Of a DNA stretch of 64,000 bases, positions 23,521 through 33,774 are shown one piece after another. The notes below the pieces were generated by a model. The model searched no databases. It was not told the origin of the DNA and worked only from the letters and a program-made list of their open reading frames with translations. Each line of letters starts with the position of its first letter. The first letter of the stretch is position 1. The DNA lies in assembly GCA_947652605.1 (NCBI GenBank), contig CANTFG010000129.1, positions 310,001-374,000 of the forward strand. The letters are read 5' to 3'. This stretch comes from Elmis aenea (Eukaryota; Arthropoda; Insecta; Coleoptera; Elmidae). The position numbers and the translations under genes were made by a program.

Positions 23521-24481
23521 GATTTTTGATATGATGAACATCATACATTTTTGATAAACCATTTCTTTTAGAATCAAAAATTAAAGTTCATGCAGCGTAT
23601 TGTATTTAAAGTAAAAAGTTATGGAACTCAAACTCTCCGACAAATGTTGTTGCTAAATATTCATTTTAATTTTTTAAACCAGATATAAAGGAAATACACA
23701 ATAGGTGGACATCCTGTAAAATTTGAGATTATACTTTTATATTAGGTATACAGGGTGCACCACGACCCTGAGATTTTTCGATAGCTCCTTTATTAATGAA
23801 AATATCAAAAAATGTTTAATACAAATATTGTGCGAACCTATTTTCTACATAACCTAAAATTATTTTCAAATATACAGGGTGTTTCGTTTGACCGGCACAT
23901 ATAAAAATTTAATTTTTTTAAATAGAACACCCTGTACATTTTTACATTTTTGGATTCCTCTTTAAATTTACTTTAAAAAATGTAAAAGGGTATATGGGTC
24001 TTAAGTCAACCGTTTTCGTGAAATTTACATTTTTTGAAATTTTTGAGCAATACAGCACTTTCAATTTTTTTTTACATTAAAGTTATTTAAAAAAGTGTTA
24101 AAATTTCGTTTAAAATTTAAATTGACAATAGATTAATTAACACTTTGCGCTAGCTACATTTTAAAAATATTATACAGGGTGTTTTTTACGCTTGGTCAAA
24201 CTTCTGAAACTTTAAACATCGATAAGTAATTTTTCTTAAATGCAACACCCTGTATATTTTTACATTTTCTTGTAGAGAATTTAATTGTGTTTCGAAATTA
24301 TTCAGCAAGTCCTATACCTAAAGTTAATATTTTTCGAGCTATCTCGATTTTTATTAGTATTACTAAGGCAATTAAAATATTTTAAAGTGGGCCATGGACG
24401 TAAGTCGTAATTTTTCAAAGAATTTTTAAACAAAAGAATAAAAAGAGGTGCAACTTTAATTTTAGGCTAATAATGTAACCC

Positions 24482-24782
24482 ATTTTACCGAAATTTATCG
24501 TATAAATTGTTAAAGATTATGTCCTTGTTCTACGCCCAGCCGTAGACCTTGTCTGAAAGACTCTAGCTCCCTTTATAACATTTCGGGGGTTATACCATCA
24601 AAAGCATCACGAATCCTGTTCTGCACATCTTCAGCAGTTGTTGGGGGGTCTTGATACACTTGTTTTATGGGTCCCCACAAAAATAAATCTATAGGGGTAA
24701 GATCAGGTGACCTAGGTGGCCAGGAGATTGGTCTACCTCGCCCTATCCATCTATTAGGATATTTTGTGTTCGGCAACTGCAT
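24482..24782 (-). pseudogene. DD41D transposase C-terminus, left half of M4
   Basis: Minus-strand remnant reading WPPRSPDLTPIDLFLWGPIK, which includes the third catalytic Asp in the TPID position, then TAEDVQNRIRDAFDGITPEM. A stop is followed by LESFRQGLRLGVEQGHN. This is the last part of a mariner transposase of the same DD41D type as M1-M3. The N-terminal two thirds are absent. Confidence 0.85.
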
Positions 24783-24795
24783 TACTTGCTGTGTT

Positions 24796-24909
24796 GCTTT
24801 TAATGGTATAACCCCCGAAATGTTATCAAGAGTGCTAGAGTCTTTGAGACAACATCTACGGCTGTGCGTAGAACATGAACAAGGATATAATTTTAAACAA
24901 TTTATATGA
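24796..24909 (+). pseudogene. DD41D transposase C-terminus, right half of M4
   Basis: Plus-strand reading FNGITPEMLSRVLESLRQHL then RLCVEHEQGYNFKQFI and a stop at 24909. It is the inverted partner of the left half and the better preserved copy of the transposase end. It is preceded by unrelated sequence, so it is only the 3' tail of the gene. Confidence 0.82.
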
Positions 24910-25702
24910 TAAATTTCGGGGAAAAGGGGTACATTATTGGACTAAAATTAAAGTTGCAGCTCTTTTTATTCTTTTGTTTAAAAATTCTTTGAAAAATTAC
25001 GACACGTCCATGGACCACTTTAAAATATTTTAATTGCCTTAGTAATACTAATAAAAATCGAGATAGCCCGAAAAATATTAACTTTAGGTATAGGACATGC
25101 TTAATAATTTCGAAACACAATTAAATTCTCTACAAGAAAATGTAAAAATATACAGGGTGTTGCATTTAAGAAAAATTACTTATCGATGTTTAAAGTTTCA
25201 CAAGTTTGACCAAGCGTAAAAAACACCCTGTATAATATTTTTAAAATGTAGCTAGCGCAATTTGTTAATTAATCTATTGTCAATTTAAATTTTAAACGAA
25301 ATTTTACCGCTATTTTAAACAACTTTAATGTTAAAAAAAATTGAAAGTGCTGTATTGCTCAAAAATTTCAAAAAATGTAAATTTTACGAAAACGGTTGAC
25401 TTAAGACCCATATAACTTTTTACATTTTTTAAAGTAAATTTTAAGAAGAATCCAAAAATGTAAAAATGTACAGGGTGTTCTATTTAAAAAAATTAAATTT
25501 TTATATGTGCCGGTCAAACGAAACACCCTGTATATTTGAAAATAATTTTAGGTTATGTAGAAAATAAGTTCGCACAATATTTGTATTAAACATTTTTTGA
25601 TATTTTCATTAATAAAGGAGCTATCGAAGAATCTCAGGGTCGTGGTGCACCCTGTATAATATGATAGGTACTGATGTGAGCCTTTCTGGGAGAGTTTGTA
25701 TA

Positions 25703-26330
25703 CAGGGTGTCACAGTTATCGTGAACAGCATGGAGATTTCGTACACGGTATGAGATACAGAGTTAGTTAAATGGGCCAAAATGATTTGTGAATAAAGAGC
25801 AACTATTTTGTGAAAATAATCTTAAAAAAGAAAGTGTTTGTACTATTCATAAAAAAGCATGTTATAATTTAGATACAATAGTAATGGAAATTAAAAAATC
25901 ATAAATTATTATGCAATGTAACAAATATCTTAAATTATTTTTGTGTATTTAATTAAGTACAGATGGTTATGGTTATGGTTATGTGATGTTTTGTTTTGTT
26001 GTTCAATGGTTATTTGATTAAACTTAATAAATACAATATTATTGTAATAACTTACGTAGTTTTAGAGAATTGCCTTTTTAATGGTGTCACAGCCAACTAC
26101 AACTCGTATTTAAAATAAAAAGTTCATGTTAAAATAATAAAAACAAATGAAGATAGGTAAAAACTAATAACAAATTTCAAATCTACGCTAAAAAGTGTCC
26201 TTATAATATTAAAAAATATTTTGAGTATGATTTCAAATAAGCATTTTATTTCCGCAGAATAGTTGTTCTTCAATCACAGATAGTTTTGTTTTGGCCCAGT
26301 TAACCAACTCTGTATCTCAATACTCTGTTA
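25703..26330. mobile_element. Foldback MITE M5, right end lost
   Basis: The left end CAGGGTGTCACAGTTATCGT at 25703 has TA before it. The stretch GAGATACAGAGTTAGTTAAA near 25752 is matched in reverse near 26290-26325 (CCAGTTAACCAACTCTGTAT). The right terminal CACCCTG is missing, so the copy is truncated at about 26330. No coding content. It lies inside T1. Confidence 0.7.
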
Positions 26331-26399
26331 ATTAATTAAAGAAATTTTGGATTACTTTGAATAATACCTGTATATTTGTTATAGTAGATTAGAAATGAT

Positions 26400-26765
26400 A
26401 GATTTTGCAAGTTTAGGGTGGGAGAAAATAGCGGAACAAACACGTGACCTTTCTTTTTCCTTTTTTCCAAAACTTTGGGCGAGTTATCGCTGTCAGAGCT
26501 ACTCCAGATATTAGTCCTCCTGGTGAATCTGTTTGGAAGCTCCTTGGCGAGTATTTGCTTTGAGGGTGTTCCGGCGGCTTACCTCCTATTCTGACCTAGT
26601 GCATTCGCTTTTTGAGCGAGTTATCGCTAGCAGAAGGCGAAGGCACACTAGGTTGGTCCTTCCCGGTTCTGTCATAGAAGTCTAACCTGGGCGAGAGATC
26701 GCTGTCAGGTATGATCCGTAGGATCATCATTTCCACCATCTTACACACAAACATCGATACACTCA
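26400..26765. repeat. GC-richer block with GCGAGTTATCGCT repeats
   Basis: Distinctly richer in G and C than its surroundings. GCGAGTTATCGCT occurs at 26479-26491 and 26616-26628, with the variant GCGAGAGATCGCT at 26691-26703. The unit is itself nearly palindromic (GCGA...TCGC). No reading frame carries a domain I know. It lies in the interior of T1, just before the right arm. Confidence 0.55.
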
Positions 26766-26845
26766 ACCTCAACCATGCTACGTCGCATTTTCAACAATAT
26801 CTGAATGATAATCTGTTCAAAGTATGAAATATATAAATGGTACCT

Positions 26846-28062
26846 AACAAGAATTCACAATAAATACCATTTTATACATAACGCGTGTTGTTTTATTTAC
26901 TTTCTACACCCTTAACAGCTGATCTAAACCTAGAGTTCTACGCAAAACGACGTGAAGTAGTCCTTCACAAAGATTTGACGATCACGAGCCCAAACATCAA
27001 ATAAGGCGCTTACCGTAGATAAAAAAACTAGATCTAAGGTAATAAGCATCTAATTACTCGTATATTACCAGTGGGGTATGTCACAGATTATTGTCTTGTA
27101 TAGTTGACTCGTATAGTTTTACATTGTAGAATGTTATTAAATATTTATACAATTATTAAACAATTTAAAACTTACTGACAATAACAATAAAATATCATAA
27201 TTTTGGTTCTGCAATTAAACAATTGTTTATAACTTCGTTCTGGAGTTGACAATAAAGAGTAGGTACAACATTATAACAATTAATTTAATTTAGATACCTA
27301 AGATTGTGCTTACGCGTCACCTTGGCAGCACCGGGTGAAAATTGTTTATAACTTCGTTATGGAATTGGCACAAAATTTTATTTTTACAGCACAAAATAGC
27401 ACAAAATTAGCACAAAATTATGGCATAAACAAATTTTAATTCAGACAAGGTGGTGCTTACGCGTCACCTTAGCAGCACCAGGTGAAAATTGTTTATAACT
27501 TCGTTATGGAGTTGGCACAAAATTTTATTTTTACGGCACAAAATAGCACAAAATGAGCACAAAATTATGGCATAAACAAATTTTAATTCAGACAAGGTGG
27601 TGCTTACGCGTCACCTTAGCAACCTCGAGTGAAAATTGTTTATAACTTTTTTCTGAAGTTGGCACAAAATTTTATTTTTACGGCACAAAATAGCACAAAA
27701 TTAGCACAAAATTATGGCATAAGTTTTATTATGATTGAAGAAAGTGGTGCTGCTAAGGTGACGGACCTAAAAATAGTGAAAATTGTTTATAACTTCGTTA
27801 TGGAGTTGGCACAAAATTTTATTTTTACGGCACAAAATAGCACAAAATTAGCACAAAATTATGGCATAAACAAATTTTAATTCAGACAAGGTGGTGCTTA
27901 CGCGTCACCTTAGCAACCTCGAGTGAAAATTGTTTATAACTTTTTTCTGAAGTTGGCACAAAATTTTATTTTTACGGCACAAAATAGCACAAAATTAGCA
28001 CAAAATTATGGCATAAGTTTTATTATGATTGAAGAAAGTGGTGCTGCTAAGGTGACGGACCT
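26846..28062 (-). repeat. Right arm of T1 with duplicated terminus
   Basis: Inverted counterpart of 21502-22560. It has more of the 145-bp units than the left arm. A segment of about 168 bp ending in GGTGACGGACCT occurs twice, at 27601-27768 and 27895-28062. Only the outer copy is followed by TTAT. Frames such as 27629-27880 are just the repeat read in one phase. Confidence 0.85.
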
Positions 28063-28066
28063 TTAT

Positions 28067-28388
28067 TTTATCAGGTCTTTTGTGTAAACCGCTGCAAACT
28101 CACTGAATTTCACCATTAAATAAACTGTGAAATTAAAACTAAAATTAAATTAAAATGCAGTAAAAAAATTGAATAGTGATAATAAACAAATGAAAATTTC
28201 GATGGAAATTAAAATCAAGATAACAATTGCTCAACAATGCATGGTTTTTGTGACATCAATTTAACTCCAAAGGATTTGTTTTTTAACTTGAAATGTTTAT
28301 TTTAACAATCAATGCATTGCCCTTTTTATACAAGAAGTTTGGAGGGTCCATTCTAAAAGATTTATTTCTCTTGCAACTGATATAAGGT
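28067..28388. other. Spacer before RT fragment
   Basis: AT-rich, without a recognisable gene. It does not continue the piggyBac B transposase cut off at 21503. Confidence 0.4.
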
Positions 28389-28809
28389 TTGATATATTTA
28401 TTAGCAAAATTAAAGATTGGAAAAGCCGCAGGTAACGATGGCATTACACCGGAAATGATTAAATACATGGAAGAATTAGGGAAAGAAGCTCTAAGAGTTC
28501 TATTGAACGAACTAATAAAATCAAGAAAAGTACCAAGGAATTGGAACACTGGAATAATCCTACCATTATACAAGAAAGGGGACAAAAGGGATTGTTCTAA
28601 CCTAACTATAGAGGAATAACATTAATGAGTGTACCAGGGAAAATACTGGAAGGCAGATTAAAAGAAAAAATAGAAAACACACTAGAATAATCCCAATACG
28701 GTTTTAGAAGAGGAAACCCAGTCTTTTTATTAAGACAAACAATCGAAAAGAGCTTAACAAAAAACAAGGAAATACGTTTATGTTTTATGAACTTGGGAAA
28801 AGCATTCGA
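28389..28809 (+). pseudogene. RTE-like non-LTR reverse transcriptase fragment
   Basis: Plus-strand fragment: LKIGKAAGNDGITPEMIKYM (the KA-G-DGI-PEM block before RT motif 1), EALRVLLNELIKSRKVPRNW, then IILPLYKKGDKRDC. After a frameshift come YRGITLMSVPGKILEGRLK and QYGFRRG, and the fragment ends in MNLGKAF, normally the F-DL-KAFD block with the first catalytic Asp. The frame shifts several times and is cut by the assembly gap at 28810. It resembles the relic at 51664-54235, so several such elements populated this locus. The exact clade is not certain. Confidence 0.82.
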
Positions 28810-29009
28810 NNNNNNNNNNNNNNNNNNNNNNNNNNNNNNNNNNNNNNNNNNNNNNNNNNNNNNNNNNNNNNNNNNNNNNNNNNNNNNNNNNNNNNNNNNN
28901 NNNNNNNNNNNNNNNNNNNNNNNNNNNNNNNNNNNNNNNNNNNNNNNNNNNNNNNNNNNNNNNNNNNNNNNNNNNNNNNNNNNNNNNNNNNNNNNNNNNN
29001 NNNNNNNNN
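28810..29009. other. Assembly gap, exactly 200 N
   Basis: A round-number run of N, as placed by scaffolding software when the true distance is unknown. Any frame that crosses it is meaningless. The left contig ends inside an RT fragment, and the right contig begins inside one arm of an inverted repeat whose outer end is missing. Confidence 0.99.
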
Positions 29010-29185
29010 TTTTTTCCTGATAACATGTTTTTCAATGAATTGTTCAATAGTTAATTCGCATCAAAGAAATCTGGGGTCAAAACCCAAAAACACAAATGGA
29101 CGGAGTTTGAGCTATGTTCAGTTGTTTTAAGAAAAATTAGGTTCGGGTTCAGAACATAAAAACAAGCGGTTTGGCTAAAAATAAT
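29010..29185 (+). repeat. Inverted-repeat arm at contig start
   Basis: TCAAAGAAATCTGGGGTCAA, GGTTCGGGTTCAGAACATAA and AACAAGCGGTTTGGCTAAAA recur in reverse complement at about 32145-32290, and the outermost part (CTGATAACATGTTTTTCAAT) at about 32468-32495. The right partner has about 170 bp of extra sequence between these two pieces. The outer end of this arm falls in the gap. Confidence 0.8.
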
Positions 29186-31163
29186 AATAAAATTTTAACT
29201 ACGTCTTTCTTTACAGTTATCATTGGATGAGTGAGAAGCAAGAGAAGCGCCATCTACACAGCATAATACGAATTTCGGCGATCAGTAGCGTTACTTTAAC
29301 ATAGATTAAACCACACCCCTGACGCACCGCTCTGACAGTACTCGTAAAATTTGACATAACATGCATTTAATTTGACAGGTAGGTTAGGTGAAGGAAATTT
29401 TCTGACAAAATATTTTATTCCCTCTTCAAATTTATATTTTTGACAAATCACAAGCTCAAATATTTTAGAAACGACCAATAAACGCAAATTTTAAACCTAA
29501 AATTATCTTGATCGTCTATAAGCAGGAATTTATTAGGTAACACTGCATTAATTATGATTTAAGTGTACCATTAGCGCCTAAGTAGCATTATCTCGACTTA
29601 ATTAAACGCAGCTGGATTATCGAAAAGCGTCCGTAGGTACACATCGGACGAACGGATCGTTTTTTTTTTATTATTTAAAGTGAGATTCGTACATTACTAT
29701 GCTAAAATTTCCCGTTCTGCAGTGCAAAAGGAACCGATGTACCATAAATCTATGAAAATCGCTTCAACTCATTTTTATGTTAAGAAATATCACGTTAGGA
29801 TAACACGAAAGTTTGTTAGGTGCTGAACGTTGTCTGAAAGAAATTAATTGAAGAGGGAAATGCTAAGGTTCTAAAATTATTTTTATTATGAAATAATAAA
29901 GCAATTTTGTTCAGGAATGTTGTTTGCTCATTTTTAAAGTCATATTACATCAAAATGTAAGAAGTTAATCTGCAATTAATTTTCATAACTGAAACTCATG
30001 CAAATATGATTCAACTCAAATCCTAACATTTTAAAAACTTAATCAAGTCATGGATACATCTTCATACGTTAAAAAACACTTCATATAACTACATACGTAG
30101 AAGCTAACAGACAGATTATCTACTCACTCGCTCGAATTGTTAAATGCAATTTTTTGATGTTTTGAAGTATCATAAAATGTAATGTACAGTTTATTTCAAA
30201 ATATACAGCCTCTGGTATGCGTACATAACTACATTCAGAATCTACTAGTTATGCCTTGGCTTATTGTCGTTTTTAAATACTTCAACCAAACACACCCTGC
30301 GCACAGCATTATTTCCCCATTCTACAAAATCATAAAACCGACAACTGAACTCTGCCGTACACAATTTTTACGCAATTGCATTGTTAAATAAGCTAAAACC
30401 CCAAACGTCAAAGAACAAAACAACTGGATTGTGGGCGTTAGGCATGCTCCGAACACAAATATCTCATACTTTTGTACTTTGTCGAGTCGTGGGTGTTGAT
30501 ATAATATCTAACTTTGCTATTAAATCGAAAATCTATAGATTGCAAAGACTCTTAGGCGGTTTGCCGTAAACTGACAAGACTTGGTACGTATCTAACAATG
30601 GCCTCATTGCACAAGCAGGTGAATTTATTGGTTAATACAATATGGGCGCCGATACATTGAAACTAGCATTTTATCGGTAAAATCTGCAAAGTTTTTTCTT
30701 GAATATATTCTAAAATGACCCAAGAGGAATTGTAAGGAGATTTGAGATTTGACGCTCCGTGATTGCACTGCCCTTAACGCAAAATTATTTCTAGCCAATT
30801 ATTTGTGTGATATACAGGATGTTTTTTTAATTAGTGGATACTTGTATTGTTCCATTTTAAGTAGAAAAAAGAATAGGCAGGATTAATTAACCCCTAACTG
30901 CAAAAGATTTCCAAAAATAAAGTGTTCATGTTTACATTAGGTCTTATGAAGAAGAGCTCAATTGTATAGTTTTATTTTTATATCATTTATGTGCTTTTAT
31001 TTTTGACAACTTTCCAAAGATGTTTTCAAACAGCAATCCCAGGGACATCCAGTTCTTCAAATGGATATATCGATTCTAATTCACAATATGATTGCTCTGG
31101 CCAATCCGATTACTTTTATGATGTTTAAACCTTCCTCAATTTGTAAATTATAGTTAACATGCC
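29186..31163. other. Unannotated stretch
   Basis: Mostly AT-rich sequence without a recognisable gene. ATACAGGATGTTTTTTTAAT near 30812 looks like a worn mariner terminus. Open frames at 30182-30391 and 30381-30569 have no recognisable domain. If this is a transposon interior, between the inverted arms at 29010 and 32145, its transposase is gone. Confidence 0.35.
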
Positions 31164-31277
31164 GTGACTCGCGCGGGGTGCTCCAGACACTCCAGCCTCA
31201 TTTTTATGGTGTTGTTTTTTTGTTAGGCTTAATGACCCCTATTGGGATGTAGAAAACACCCCGCGCGAGTTATCACG
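31164..31277. repeat. GC-rich inverted repeat, 114 bp
   Basis: GTGACTCGCGCGGGGTG at the left is answered by CACCCCGCGCGAGTTATCAC at the right. The arms of about 17-20 bp are very GC-rich and enclose an AT-rich middle. It may be a small MITE or a structured element; there is no clear target duplication. Confidence 0.6.
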
Positions 31278-31779
31278 TTAGTAAAACGTTGTGTTGGTTG
31301 CGCCTGCAAATAAATCCTAACCTTAAACAAACTGCTAATTTTTCTTTTGGGCTAATAGCTTCTTTAAAAGTGGTGTCACGTTTTTTATATTGTAAAACAT
31401 GCATGCATTTTTATATTTTCAAGAACGTTCTAGAAGCTCTGAAGATTATTAGTTAACCTTAAAACAGGATAAAAATATTGTAAAAACGTGTTTGCATTTT
31501 TATATTTACAAGACTGTGCATAGAGAATGGGTTTTCATGTTTGTATATATAATGAACAGAGATTTACTTCCTCCACAGTTAAAGTTTGTTACTTATGGAT
31601 TTAACAAAAATAAACTCAATCGGTTTAGTAGAAAGCACATTCAAACCCCGAATATATGCTTGACTCGATTAAACCTAAAATTTATCAAAAAGTCCCTATG
31701 AAGCTATAGAGTGCCATGAATTTAAACAATGTTAAGACAAATGATGTTTCTATTTGACAGTGCGTAAAAAAAATCTCGA

Positions 31780-31997
31780 ACTTTTCCCCCAAAAAATATT
31801 TTTGTACCATCAAATATACCCGAGTTATTGGCAATTTAAAAAACGTCCATTTTGACTTTTGTTTATTATCTAGCGTGCCATGGACCTTTTTTTAAACATT
31901 GAAGCATCACTGAATAGGTTTCAGAAAGGACACATCTAATTTAAACTTCTTTGTAACTCTACCGTTCTTTCGAGATCCCAACAGTGGCGCTTCATAA
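31780..31997 (-). mobile_element. Decayed mariner-type end
   Basis: Ends in CGCTTCATAACCATCCTGTA. In reverse complement this gives TACAGGATGGTTATGAAGCG followed by a GGGATCTCGAAAGAACGG stretch, resembling the termini plus CTCGCTTA-type segment of the MITEs in this window. No partner end was found. Confidence 0.4.
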
Positions 31998-32144
31998 CCA
32001 TCCTGTATATGTTTTTACAGAGGCAAAAATCACAATCAGTTTATATTTTCATTATAAATTTCAAGTTCAAAAATATTATTTAGCTCCCATGCCACGACAT
32101 ACTTTGCATACCACTATTTACACCACTACCAGAGGTCTAAGCCT

Positions 32145-32495
32145 TATTTTTAGCCAAACCGCTTGCTTTTATGTTCTGAACCCGAACCTAATTTTTCTTA
32201 AAACAACTGAACATAGCTCAAACTCCATCCATTTGTGTTTTTGGGTTTTGATCCCAGATTTCTTTGATGCGAATTAACTATTGAGCAATTAAAAATTGTT
32301 CGTGATGGGGGTGTCTAAGATTAAAATTCTTTATTGTTAATTTTAGCTGGGGCATGTTTGTGGCGATCAAAACGATTTAATCGAGGGCTATCCAACTGGT
32401 TCTGTGAGGATATAATTTGGTTACATGTCAACAAAATGCTGATGCATTGCTAGACATGATTGACTGTTTCATTGAAAAACCTGTTATCAGGAAAA
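32145..32495 (-). repeat. Inverted partner of 29010-29185
   Basis: Carries the reverse complement of the contig-start sequence in two pieces: 32145-32290 and about 32465-32495. About 170 bp separate them, including GTTCGTGATGGGGGTGTCTA, which the left arm lacks. An open frame at 31984-32277 crosses it by chance. Confidence 0.75.
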
Positions 32496-32700
32496 AACCT
32501 GCTGTAATATATACAAACATGAAAACCCATTCTCTATGCACAGTCTTGTAAATATAAAAATGCAAACACGTTTTTACAATATTTTTATCCTGTTTTAAGG
32601 TTAGCTAATATTCTTCAGAGCTTCTAGAACGTTCTTGAAAATATAAAAATGCATGCATGTTTTACAATACTATTATCCTGTTTGAAGGTTAACTAGTCTG

Positions 32701-33590
32701 CAAATGTTGTATACATATTTTTAATATTGTGATAGGTTTTGGCGAATTAACGTATAAAATAAAGAACTACGATTTTTAAACAAAAACAATTCGTGCATCC
32801 ACAGAGACGAGAATCATACTTTAAACACAGACGTTATTTGAACTAAAAAACCGGTGAAGAAAAATATCTAATCAAAGTGAATGTACGATGAACGTGCCAC
32901 TAAATATTTTGATAATAAAAATCCTGTTTTGTGACAACGAAAATAGCTTGTTTCTTCATCCACTGACAAATTCGTTTCAAAGAAATAAATCTCTATTAAA
33001 CCAATACCCAACAGAAAAATTCGCCAACTTCCGGAAGTTCTTGATAACAAGCCACAGGACCGTATTATAATCGTCAATTAGTTCGGTTAAATAATTTCGC
33101 TCGTCCATTTTTAAAATACTCCAAAACGTGAAATGTCACGCATGCCTGTTTATGACCGGGCATCATATGGTATTCGTTGTCATGATCGCTGTAAACACCA
33201 ACACAAAATTCTACGAAAATCATTTCCTGAGATACATATTAAGCACCCGCAAATTTGTTTTTTTTTTTTTTTTTTTTTTCAAAAAACCACCTGTACCTAA
33301 TTAGTTTCCTTAACGTTTTACAGTTCATTATATGCATATTTTTTGTTCAATCAGACTTGGGAACATTAAATTAAATTCAAATATTGTGTGTGAGATGAAA
33401 AAGGTATAAGATCGAGTCACTACGCAGTTAATATTTAAACTTTACTTTAATCGAATTTTAATTAAGGCTTCCCTTTCTCGAAGTCCACACTGAAATGATG
33501 ATTTTACAGCAGAGGACACGTAAATTAGAAAGAATTATGGATGGTTTCGTAGTGTTTATTATAAATCCATTTAGACTGGACATGACTGAT
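32701..33590. other. Spacer with 22-T run
   Basis: No gene recognised. A run of 22 T at 33258-33279 could be the poly-A tail of a retrotransposon on the minus strand, but no retrotransposon 3' end can be read beside it. Short frames at 32868-33077 carry no domain I know. Confidence 0.4.
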
Positions 33591-33593
33591 GTA

Positions 33594-33770
33594 CAGGGTG
33601 GTCCAAATTCGATGGGATTACATGGGCATCTCGCTTAATAGTCAAAATAGTGAAATTACCAAATTAATCTTACTAAAAAAAAGTAGCTTTAGAGATGTTC
33701 TGTGACTGTTGTGGTTACCAAGATGTCCCCACAAGTACTATGAATTTGGAATTTTTATCTTCCAATTTTT
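33594..33770 (+). mobile_element. Solo mariner MITE end
   Basis: CAGGGTGGTCCAAATTCGAT at 33594 is the same end as MITE F5 (55278-55729) and the worn end near 61882. GGGATTACATGGGCATCTCG and TTAATAGTCAA follow. The matching right end is not found, so it is a truncated copy. Confidence 0.7.
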
Positions 33771-33774
33771 ACCA

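Larger units (their letters stand above)
23751..25654. mobile_element. Double-3'-end mariner derivative M4
   Basis: CAGGGTGCACCACGACCCTG at 23751 and its near-complement CAGGGTCGTGGTGCACCCTG ending 25654, flanked by TA. The inverted arms of about 850 bp meet around a unique 190-bp centre (24608-24795). Both arms contain the end of the transposase gene followed by the terminal repeat, so the element is two 3' halves back to back. Each arm also holds two small embedded units with their own CAGGGTG ends: 23875-23934 and 24175-24252, mirrored at 25471-25530 and 25153-25230. It is inserted inside T1. Confidence 0.9.
21502..28062. mobile_element. 6.56-kb foldback element T1 with repeat arms
   Basis: The termini are AGGTCCGTCACCTTGGCAGC (21502) and the complement of AGGTCCGTCACCTTAGCAGC (ending 28062). 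TTAT directly abuts both sides (21498-21501, 28063-28066) as a probable 4-bp target duplication. The inverted arms exceed 1 kb: 21502-22560 and 26846-28062. Each has an outer part of tandem 137-147-bp repeats and an inner unique part ending at GTGAATTCTTGTT and its complement. The 4.3-kb interior has no transposase. It holds mariner derivative M4, MITE M5, a segment duplicated from the arm, and a GC-richer block. It interrupts piggyBac B. I cannot assign a superfamily. Confidence 0.85.
31392..32700. repeat. Inverted repeat with ~106-bp internal tandem units
   Basis: The segment 31392-31560 (GTAAAACATGCATGCATTTT, then GTAAAAACGTGTTTGCATTT and CATAGAGAATGGGTTTTCAT) recurs inverted at about 32508-32680. 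Within each arm the unit from ATTGTAAAA to AACAGGATAAAA repeats with a spacing near 106 bp; the right arm has an additional half unit. The arm at 32508 lies immediately outside the repeat that pairs with 29010, suggesting one composite terminal repeat. Confidence 0.7.

Noticed and set aside
24667..24909. 80-codon plus-strand frame as a complete small protein
   Set aside because: Only its second half is the transposase tail. The first half is antisense to the other transposase fragment in M4.
27629..27880. 83-codon frame with internal repeats
   Set aside because: It is the translation of the 145-bp tandem units of the T1 arm. The repeated peptide simply reflects repeated DNA.
28778..29130. 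Frames running through the N stretch
   Set aside because: Unknown bases cannot support a reading frame.
33258..33279. T22 run as a proven retrotransposon tail
   Set aside because: No ORF end, UTR or target duplication can be read next to it.
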